DNA of 64,000 bases, taken from NCBI GenBank assembly GCA_963696625.1, contig CAVOKZ010000007.1, forward strand, positions 1-64,000. The letters are read 5' to 3'. The notes beneath the pieces are model-generated. The model was not told the DNA's origin. It worked only from the letters and a program-made list of their open reading frames with translations, and did no database searches. Source of the stretch: JAWVFN01 sp963696625 (GTDB lineage Bacteria; Actinomycetota; Thermoleophilia; Solirubrobacterales; 70-9). Position numbers and translations under genes: made by a program. Of the stretch, positions 41,622 to 48,167 are shown in pieces; position 1 is the first letter of the stretch, and each line of letters opens with the position of its first letter.

Positions 41622-42374
41622 ATGCCATTCCACGCCAAAGACCGAGCCCTGCTGCAGCGCTACCGCGAGGGCGACCCGAAGGCGCTCGACGAGCTGTCCC
41701 GCCGCTATATGCCGCTGGCGAGGCGCCTCGCCTCGCGCTACCGGCACACCGGCGAGCCGATGGACGACCTGGTCCAGGTCGCGAACATGGCGCTGGTCAA
41801 GGCGATCGAGCGCTTCGACCCCGAGCGCAAGACGGCGTTTTCGAGCTTCGCGGTGCCGACGATCCTGGGCGAGCTGAAGCGATACTTCCGCGATCACAGC
41901 TGGTCCGTTCACGTCCCGCGCGAGCTCCAGGAGCGAGCCGCGAAGGTGAACAAGGCGATCGAGTCACTCTCCAAGCAAAGCGGTCGCAGCCCCTCGGTGA
42001 AGGAGATCGCGACCAAGCTCGACCTCGACCTCGAGCAGGTGCTGGAGGCGCTCGAGGCGGCGCAGGCCTTCGATGCCACATCGCTCGAGGCCGAGCGCGC
42101 GGGCAGCGACGGCAGCCCGATGCGGCTCGGCGACACGGTGGGCGAGGAGGAGGCCGGCTTCGAGCTCGTCGAGTACGGCGCCTCGATCGATCCGGTGCTG
42201 TCCGCGATGCCGCTCCGAACCAGGCGCATCCTCCACCTCCGGTTCGTCGAGGATCTGACTCAGGCCCAGATCGCCGAGGAGGTCGGCGTCTCGCAGATGC
42301 ACGTCTCGCGAATCATTCGCGAGGCCCTCGCCGAGCTGCGCGAAGCCGTTGCGGGAACCGAGATGGAGGCGTGA
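41622..42374 (+). CDS. sigB: SigB/SigF/SigG-subfamily RNA polymerase sigma factor
   Basis: General stress-type sigma-70 factor of 250 residues. Region 2 is LARRLASRYRHTGEPMDDLVQVANMALVKAIERFDPERKTAFSSFAVPTILGELKRYFRDHSWSVHVPRELQE, diagnostic of the B/F/G group; region 3 includes SPSVKEIATKLDLDLEQVLEAL; region 4 ends RRILHLRFVEDLTQAQIAEEVGVSQMHVSRIIREAL. The partner-switching genes rsbW, rsbV and rsbU follow at once, so activity is controlled by anti-sigma sequestration. Two SigB-type promoters lie upstream. Confidence 0.93.
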   Translation: MPFHAKDRALLQRYREGDPKALDELSRRYMPLARRLASRYRHTGEPMDDLVQVANMALVKAIERFDPERKTAFSSFAVPTILGELKRYFRDHSWSVHVPRELQERAAKVNKAIESLSKQSGRSPSVKEIATKLDLDLEQVLEALEAAQAFDATSLEAERAGSDGSPMRLGDTVGEEEAGFELVEYGASIDPVLSAMPLRTRRILHLRFVEDLTQAQIAEEVGVSQMHVSRIIREALAELREAVAGTEMEA

Positions 42375-43230
42375 GATCGGCATAACCGCCCACCCCAACC
42401 CGAACCTGCAGTTGACGGTGCTCTCTTCTCCCGAGAACATCGCGCTCGTCCGCCACGGGCTCGCCGGGCTGGCCGAGGAGCTCGGCGCCTCGCCCGATCT
42501 CGTCGACGACATCAAGACCGCCGTCAGCGAGGCGGCGACCAATGCCGTCGTCCACGGCTATCCGGAGTCGAGCGGCCCGGTCGAGGTCGCGGCGAGGGTT
42601 GCCGGCAGGCGGCTCGAGATCGTCGTCCGCGACCGCGGCGCCGGCATCCAGCCGCGACCGCTGACCGAAGAGGAGACGAGCCTCCGCGTCGGGCTCGCGC
42701 TGATCGGCGCCCTCAGCGACGAGTTCGTCGTCCGGGGGGAGGACGGAGCCGGGACCGAGTTGCGGATGATCTTCGACCTCGACCGCCCCGCGCGCACCGA
42801 CGGCGCCCGGCCGCAGACGGTCCCCGCGGTCGCCGGACCCGGCGTGGGCGAGGCGCGTATTGCGATCTGTGGCGCCGAAGCCGGCGGCGCGGCGATCGGA
42901 AGGGTTCTCGAGATGATGGTCGCGCGGGCCGACCTCAGCCTCGAGCGGCTCTCCGACGCCCACCTGATCGGCGACTTCCTCTCGCGCTGGTCCGAGGAGA
43001 CGACGATCGACGGCCGGCCGCTCGAGGTCACCGTCAGCGGGGACGACGGCAGGGTCGAGATCAAGGTCGGGCCGCTGGAACCCGGGGTCGCGACCCAGAA
43101 GCTGGCGAGCAACGAGTTCGGAGGGCTCGGCAACACGCTCGAGCGGATCACCGATCGCGCCGAGGTCGCGGCGGTCGAGACCGGCGACGGGCCGGCGGAG
43201 CTCTTGGTGCTCGAGCTGCGCAGCGTCTAG
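42349..43230 (+). CDS. rsbW: Anti-sigma factor serine kinase (RsbW-like) with extra C-terminal domain
   Basis: GHKL-type ATPase that binds SigB and phosphorylates the RsbV antagonist. The N-terminal 140 residues carry LSSPENIALVRHGLAGLAEELGAS, the N-box AVSEAATNAVVHGYPES, the G1 box VVRDRGAGI and G2-like GLALIGALSDEF. A further 140-residue C-terminal part of unknown fold (HLIGDFLSRWSEETTIDGRPLEVTVSG) is an addition to minimal RsbW proteins (about 150 residues). The TTG at 42349 overlaps sigB; no standard start lies closer to the conserved N-terminus, where ATC/ATA codons follow the sigB stop. Operon member. Confidence 0.82.
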   Translation: MREPRWRREIGITAHPNPNLQLTVLSSPENIALVRHGLAGLAEELGASPDLVDDIKTAVSEAATNAVVHGYPESSGPVEVAARVAGRRLEIVVRDRGAGIQPRPLTEEETSLRVGLALIGALSDEFVVRGEDGAGTELRMIFDLDRPARTDGARPQTVPAVAGPGVGEARIAICGAEAGGAAIGRVLEMMVARADLSLERLSDAHLIGDFLSRWSEETTIDGRPLEVTVSGDDGRVEIKVGPLEPGVATQKLASNEFGGLGNTLERITDRAEVAAVETGDGPAELLVLELRSV

Positions 43231-43240
43231 CCTTGTCGGG

Positions 43241-43612
43241 CTGACCGAATCCGATCGACAAGAGAAGCCTTCCTTTGAAGCGACGGCGCGGCTCGAGGCG
43301 GGGATCGAGAGCACCGGGGAGGCCGCACGCGTGGTCCTCGACGGCGAGCTCGATCTCGCGACTGTCCCGGTGGCCGAGCAGGCCATCAACCGCGTCGCCG
43401 ATAACGTTGAAACGCTCGTCCTCGATCTCCGCAAGCTCAGCTTCCTGGACTCCTCGGGACTGCGCCTGATCCTCGCGACCGACCAGGCGAGTGCATCCCG
43501 CCGCGTCGTCATCGTCAGGGGGCCGGCCCAGGTGGACAGGGTGTTCGATCTGACGGGGACCGGGGCGCGGCTGGACATAGTCGACGACCCATCGCTTATC
43601 GACCGGAGCTGA
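43241..43612 (+). CDS. rsbV: STAS-domain anti-anti-sigma factor (RsbV-like)
   Basis: Antagonist that, when unphosphorylated, binds RsbW and releases SigB. The STAS domain begins with the strand ATARLEAGIESTGEAARVVLDGELDLATV and includes LVLDLRKLSFLDSSGLRLIL, with the phospho-acceptor Ser in the FLDSSGL motif. The conserved first strand lies upstream of GTG 43328/43331, so the start must be earlier; the only candidate in frame is CTG 43241 (LTESDRQEKPSF). That gives 123 residues. It overlaps the next gene at its TGA (CTGA). Confidence 0.82.
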   Translation: MTESDRQEKPSFEATARLEAGIESTGEAARVVLDGELDLATVPVAEQAINRVADNVETLVLDLRKLSFLDSSGLRLILATDQASASRRVVIVRGPAQVDRVFDLTGTGARLDIVDDPSLIDRS

Positions 43613-43641
43613 TCAAGGACCTCGGGGCCGCGCTCCGTCAG

Positions 43642-45243
43642 GTGCGGTCCACCGGCCGCGCCGGAAGCGTCCGCCGTCCGCCGATCGAGCGGCCCGAGCG
43701 GGAGGACATCTGGAGCCTGTTCTCGATCGCGCTGGCGACGCTGATAATCGTGGTTGACGGTATCGGCGGCGACCAGTTCGTCTTCGCCGGGTTCCTCGTC
43801 CTGCCCCCGATCATCGCCTCGGCGGCGACCAGCGTCCGGGCGACCGTCCTCGTCGCCGGATACTGCGTGGCGCTCGGCTTCATGAGCATCTTCTTCCACG
43901 GAGACCTCGCGGCATGGCGCACCTTCCTGCGAGAGCTGCTGATCGTCCTCGCGGCGCTGCTCAGCGTCTGGAACGCGATGCGCCGCGAGGACCTCGTCGC
44001 CGCCGCGCGCGGCGGGGCGATGCTCGCCGGGGGCCTGACTCCCCTCGACAACGCGCTCGAGCAGAGCTCGGTCGTCGACGCCGTGACCCAGATGGCGGTT
44101 CCGGCCCTGGCCGAGCTCGCGATCGTCGACCTGATCGGCAGCGACGGCTCGATCGGCGCGGTCGCGGTCGAGGCGGCCGATCCGAACCTGGCGCGCAAGA
44201 TCTCCGGCTCGCGGCGAACGCGCAGGATCCAGCGCGGCGCCTCGCAGGCGATGGCCGAGGTGATCGCCTCGGGCGAGCTTCGCTACTACACGCACATGAC
44301 CGACGCCGCGATGCGCGAGATCGCGATCGACGCCGGCCACCTGGAGGTGGTGCGCGCCACCCGGCCGCGCTCGACCCTGATCGTTCCGCTGAAGAGCCGT
44401 GGCATGACGATCGGCACCCTGACCCTGGTCTCGCTCTTGGACGACGACCGCTACGGCAAGGGCGAGATCGCGATGGCCCAGGAGCTGGCCCAGCGCGCCG
44501 CGGTGGCGCTCTCGAACGCCAAGCTCCACGACGAACAGGCGCATCTCGCCCGCGCGCTTCAACGGGCGCTGATGCCGGGGGCGATGCCGACGATCGACGG
44601 CTTGGAGATCGCCGCCCGCTTCCGGCCGGTCGCGGGCGAGATCGGCGGCGACTTCTATGACATCTTCCAGATCGGCGAGGATCGCTGGAAGGCCGCCATC
44701 GGCGACGCCTGCGGCAAGGGGCCCGAGGCCGCGGCGCTGACATCGATGATGCGCGACACCCTGCGCGCGGCGGCGCTTCGGGGCGACAGCCCGTCGGAGA
44801 CGCTGCAGCTGCTCAACGCCGCGCTCCGCGACACCGGTGACGGCGGCTTCTGCACCGCCTCGTGCGTGCGTCTCGACGTGCGCTCGGGCGTCGATCTCGT
44901 CGTCTGCAACGGCGGCCACCCGCCGCCGCTGATCCTCCGGCGCGACGGCTCGATCGAGCCGGCCGGCCCGAGCGGGACCCTGCTCGGCGTCTACGACGAG
45001 ATCGACCTCGTCGACACGTCGGTTGCGCTCAAGAAGGGCGATCTGCTGCTGCTCTACACGGACGGCCTCTTCGACGTCTCCGCGAACTCCCCCGGAGAGG
45101 CCGATCCGGTCAAGCGGATGCTCGCCCGCTGCAAGGGGATGAGCGCCGAGGCGACTGCGGCGGCGATGGAAGAGGCGGCGATCGAGGGACAGCGCGGCCG
45201 GCTCCAGGACGACATCGCGATCGTCGTGTTGCGGTCCGGCTAG
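43642..45243 (+). CDS. rsbU: Membrane GAF-SpoIIE (PP2C) phosphatase, RsbU-like
   Basis: Phosphatase of at least 533 residues that should dephosphorylate RsbV-P in response to a signal. The N-terminus has four predicted spans (LFSIALATLIIVVDG, FAGFLVLPPIIASAATSV, TVLVAGYCVALGFMSIF, LLIVLAALLSVW). A GAF domain follows (about 130-290: VVDAVTQMAVPALAELAIVDLIG ... LIVPLKSRGMTIGTLTLVS). The C-terminus is a SpoIIE PP2C catalytic domain (about 305-530) with metal ligands in GEIGGDFYDIF, GDACGKGPEAA, CNGGHPPP, LLLYTDGLFD and QDDIAIVVL. GTG 43642 or an upstream CTG 43609 (CTGA overlap with rsbV). The TAG stop is the end of the MITE-like element. Confidence 0.88.
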   Translation: MRSTGRAGSVRRPPIERPEREDIWSLFSIALATLIIVVDGIGGDQFVFAGFLVLPPIIASAATSVRATVLVAGYCVALGFMSIFFHGDLAAWRTFLRELLIVLAALLSVWNAMRREDLVAAARGGAMLAGGLTPLDNALEQSSVVDAVTQMAVPALAELAIVDLIGSDGSIGAVAVEAADPNLARKISGSRRTRRIQRGASQAMAEVIASGELRYYTHMTDAAMREIAIDAGHLEVVRATRPRSTLIVPLKSRGMTIGTLTLVSLLDDDRYGKGEIAMAQELAQRAAVALSNAKLHDEQAHLARALQRALMPGAMPTIDGLEIAARFRPVAGEIGGDFYDIFQIGEDRWKAAIGDACGKGPEAAALTSMMRDTLRAAALRGDSPSETLQLLNAALRDTGDGGFCTASCVRLDVRSGVDLVVCNGGHPPPLILRRDGSIEPAGPSGTLLGVYDEIDLVDTSVALKKGDLLLLYTDGLFDVSANSPGEADPVKRMLARCKGMSAEATAAAMEEAAIEGQRGRLQDDIAIVVLRSG

Positions 45244-45408
45244 TGGGCCGTCCCGAAACGTCGCACCCGAAACGGCGGCCCCAGATCACCGCCGGATCTG
45301 CGTCCTCGGTCGCCGAAATGGCGCTGCCATTCCGGCTCCCTGCGTCCTTGCCCGGCGGCGCCTGGGTCTCGCCGTTTCAGGCACGACGTTCCTGGACGAC
45401 CCACTAGG
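45239..45408 (+). mobile_element. MITE-like 170-bp element, copy 1
   Basis: Identical by inspection to the inverse of 53363-53532. Its ends are imperfect inverted repeats of about 38 bp (32 matches) beginning CTAGTGGG and ending CCCACTAG, and a central hairpin is flanked by GCGTCCTCGGTC and CTCCCTGCGTCC. No coding capacity. Its first TAG supplies the stop codon of rsbU. The rest of the 45244-45602 gap (after the element) has no gene; it holds a SigB-like GTTTCG-N13-GGGTAA (45462-45486) and the inverted repeat GATGGA/TCCATC. Confidence 0.85.
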
Positions 45409-45602
45409 TGAAAGATCCGCAATTTCCGCTTCACTGAGGCGTGGAATCGCTTTTGGTGAATGTTTCGGCCCGCTGAGCACGGGTAAACAACCCTCACATC
45501 CCAGGTGATCGCCGCTAGATGCATGGCGAATCACCCCTCAGATGGATTTATCTCCATCCCTGCCCCCCGCTCGGCGCCGCTTCCCCGCGGCGTCGAGTCT
45601 TT

Positions 45603-47453
45603 TCAGGGGGCGTTTTCTCCGGCGTAGGGCACCCGGTCCGCGAACAGCGACTCGATAACGGCGCCGAGCTGGTTCGAAATGACGCGCGCCATGCTGATCT
45701 CGGTACGGGTCCACGGCAACTCCTCGACGCTGAACGCCTCGAGCAGTCCCACGGTCGCGCCGCGGTGGATCACGGGCACGATCAGCAGCGACCGGTAGCC
45801 GAGGCTGAGCATCAGCTCCACCTCCGAGGAGTCGGCCTGCGGATCGCCGACCAGAACCTGGACCGCTTCCTGGCCGTAGATCGGTTTCCCGGTCAGCGGG
45901 TAGTCGGAAAGCGGGAATGCCTCCTCGCCGGGCTGCTCGCCGCTCTCGGCAAGGGTTTCGATCGTCTGGCTCGTCGCATGCCAGCGAGAGAGGCAGATCT
46001 TGGCGGCGTGGAGCTGCGAGCCGATCATCCCGAGCACGCCCTCGAGGTGGGCCCGGTTGCCGACCGCGGCGACGCGCGCCGAGAGGTGCTCGAGCGCGCG
46101 GTCGCCCGCGGCGATCGTGTGCCCGTCGTCGCCGGGGGGCGATCGAAGCGCCTGCGCGAGCGCTGAGCGGCAGGCTTCGCCGACCCCGGGGGCCGTCTCC
46201 GGCCAGGGCGGTCCGGGCCGGGCGATCGCGTAGCCCTGGCCCCAGGCGCAATCGAGGTCGGCCAGGACCCTCATGTCCTCGAAGCTCTCGATGCCCTCCG
46301 CGCAGACCGTGGCGCCGACGCGCTTGGCGAAACGCACAAAGGAATCGATCAGCGCCATTCGGGCGGGATCGGCGTGGATCGCCTCGGTCAGGTCGCAGTC
46401 GAGCTTGACGATGTCGGGGCGCAGCCAGAGGAGATGCGTGAGACCGGCGTAGCCGGCGCCCGCGTCGTCGAGGGCGATCCGCGCCCCGCGGCGGCGCAGG
46501 TCCTGGACGATCTCGGCGAGCTCGTCGTTGCCCGTGAACGCCTCGTGCTCGGTGACCTCGACGATGATCTCGGTGAGGTCTTCAGGGAGCGCCTCACGCA
46601 CGGCCTCCGATGCGAGCGCCGAAGGGCTGAGGTTGACCGCGAGGTGCGTGCCCGGGGCGCGGCCGATCGGCTTCAGCGCCGCGCGTACGGCGGCAGCCTC
46701 GAGCTCGGGGCCGAGGCCGCAGGCGTGCGCCTGGCCGAACCACGCCGGGGTCGGGCGCCTGGGCTCGGTGTGGAACCGTGAAAGGGCTTCGTAGCCGAGG
46801 ATCCGCCCGGTGGCGAGGGCGATTACGGGCTGGAAGACGATCTCGATCGCGTTTTCGTCGGCGAGCAGGCGCTCGACCTGCTCGGCGTCGGTGGATGCGA
46901 GGCCGGTCGCGGGCCTGCCCGACTCCAGGCCCCCCGTGCGCCCCTTACCGGCCTTCCTGGCCGCGTACAGCGCGCCTTCGGCGCGGGCGATCAGCTCGGC
47001 CGGCTCGATCGCGTCGTCGGGACAGACGGCGACCCCGGCCGAACAGCTCAGCTCGCCGTCGATCGTGCGCACGGTCGAAACCGCGGCGCGGACCCGCTCG
47101 GCGATCTCCAAGGCGAGGCTGCGGCCGGTGCCGGGGAGGAGGACCGCGAACTCCTCGCCGCCGATCCGCGCGGCGGTATCGGCGCCCCTGATCGACTCGC
47201 GCAGGCGCTCCGCGGCGTGTCGAAGCACCGAGTCGCCGTACGGATGGCCATGGGCGTCGTTGATCCGCTTGAAGTCGTCGAGGTCGAGGATGGCGAGCGA
47301 GAGCGTCGTCCCTTCGCGTTGCGCCCGCCGCATCTCGCGCTGGAGCAGCTCGTGAAAGCCACCGTGGTTGGCCAGCCCCGTGAACGGGTCGGCCTCGACG
47401 GCGCGGCGCAGCCTGAAGACGCGCCACAGCGGATTTGAGCCTCGCAGGTTCAC
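45603..47453 (-). CDS. GGDEF-EAL-GAF cyclic-di-GMP protein
   Basis: Cytoplasmic protein of 616 residues. The GGDEF domain (about 20-175) keeps the active-site signature IGGEEF (97-102) with the FKRINDAHGH-YGD substrate region. The EAL domain (about 190-430) has YEALSRF, the metal-ligand pieces NLSPSAL, VEVTEHE, LDDAGAGYAGL, VKLDCDL and AEGIES, so both synthesis and hydrolysis motifs look intact. The C-terminal 170 residues are a GAF domain (ALEHLSARVAAVGNRAHLEGVLGMI ... SLLIVPVIHRGATVGLLEAFS), which is unusual in this position. Starts ATG 47453. No partner gene on its strand. Confidence 0.88.
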   Translation of the reverse strand: MNLRGSNPLWRVFRLRRAVEADPFTGLANHGGFHELLQREMRRAQREGTTLSLAILDLDDFKRINDAHGHPYGDSVLRHAAERLRESIRGADTAARIGGEEFAVLLPGTGRSLALEIAERVRAAVSTVRTIDGELSCSAGVAVCPDDAIEPAELIARAEGALYAARKAGKGRTGGLESGRPATGLASTDAEQVERLLADENAIEIVFQPVIALATGRILGYEALSRFHTEPRRPTPAWFGQAHACGLGPELEAAAVRAALKPIGRAPGTHLAVNLSPSALASEAVREALPEDLTEIIVEVTEHEAFTGNDELAEIVQDLRRRGARIALDDAGAGYAGLTHLLWLRPDIVKLDCDLTEAIHADPARMALIDSFVRFAKRVGATVCAEGIESFEDMRVLADLDCAWGQGYAIARPGPPWPETAPGVGEACRSALAQALRSPPGDDGHTIAAGDRALEHLSARVAAVGNRAHLEGVLGMIGSQLHAAKICLSRWHATSQTIETLAESGEQPGEEAFPLSDYPLTGKPIYGQEAVQVLVGDPQADSSEVELMLSLGYRSLLIVPVIHRGATVGLLEAFSVEELPWTRTEISMARVISNQLGAVIESLFADRVPYAGENAP

Positions 47454-47653
47454 TTCACCCAGGCCTTTATCGGCAAATCGCGCAAACTCCGTAACCGAAC
47501 TAACCGAAGTGCCGCTAGGTGGCCACTACGTACCCAGAGACGGGGCGCCTACGGATGACTATTTGGCCTCAAAACGGCACCCTGAGCGCTATGGATGGAG
47601 TGGTAGATAGGGATAGGGATAGGCATCGCAATGAAGAATTCCGGAACTTCCGT

Positions 47654-47896
47654 ATGACGCTCGTCTCCGAGCGCATGCGGGCGGGTGTCGTCCCACCCGT
47701 TCCCGGTGAGGAGCTGTGCACGATCACGGCTGACCAGACGCTCGACCGCGCGGCCAACAAGATGTTCGCCAACAAGGTCGGCACGCTCATGGTCGTGCAC
47801 CCCGAGACCGAGGAACCGCTGGGAACGCTCTCGACGCTCGACCTCGCGCGGGTACGGCGCATCGTCGCCGAGCGTGAGCTCGAGCTGATTCGCTAA
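47654..47896 (+). CDS. Single CBS-domain protein
   Basis: Small protein of about 80 residues from ATG 47654 with a single CBS-like motif: LCTITADQTLDRAANKMFANKVGTLMVVHPETEEPLGTLSTLDLARV. CBS domains usually occur in pairs, so this may dimerise. The frame is open upstream to GTG 47519, through ATG codons at 47555 and 47591, and the extra residues (RDRDRHRNEEF) are encoded by a GATAGG tandem repeat (47605-47625), so the start is uncertain. Divergent from the GGDEF-EAL gene by 65 bases. Ligand unknown, probably an adenine nucleotide if functional. Confidence 0.5.
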   Translation: MTLVSERMRAGVVPPVPGEELCTITADQTLDRAANKMFANKVGTLMVVHPETEEPLGTLSTLDLARVRRIVAERELELIR

Positions 47897-47977
47897 AGCC
47901 GCCCCGGAATCGGCCATTGGGCCGCTCTTGTTGGTTGCGCTTCAGTCTGGCGCCAAGACTGACGATTCGCCCGTTGG

Positions 47978-48166
47978 ATGGCATTGCACGCACAAAACGA
48001 GCCCTCCCGAGGGCGCTTTGACCAGTCCCCGGATCCCTTCGCGGCCGCGTTCCGCGCCGCCGTGCGCGACACGGAAGTCCACATGCGAATCCGTGCCGCC
48101 GCGATGCGCGCGGCGAGGGTCCTCGCAATCGAGGACCGCGTAGCCGCAAAGATCCTGCGCGACTAG
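47978..48166 (+). CDS. Small hypothetical protein
   Basis: Open frame of 62 codons starting ATG 47978 and ending TAG 48166, just beyond the end of nrdJ. The product MALHAQNEPSRGRFDQSPD... is Ala/Arg rich with an amphipathic helix (FAAAFRAAVRDTEVHMRIRAAAMRAARVLAIEDRVAAKILRD). No family recognised and no clear ribosome-binding site. Its GC bias is compatible with coding, but a chance frame in GC-rich DNA is possible. It may instead be a read-through of the CBS gene region. Confidence 0.3.
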   Translation: MALHAQNEPSRGRFDQSPDPFAAAFRAAVRDTEVHMRIRAAAMRAARVLAIEDRVAAKILRD

Positions 48167-48167
48167 G

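Noticed and set aside
44862..45407. Plus-strand open frame that ends within the MITE-like element and shares 54 residues with a frame at 53364
   Set aside because: The shared peptide is only the translation of the identical 170-bp element; the real gene here is rsbU in another frame.
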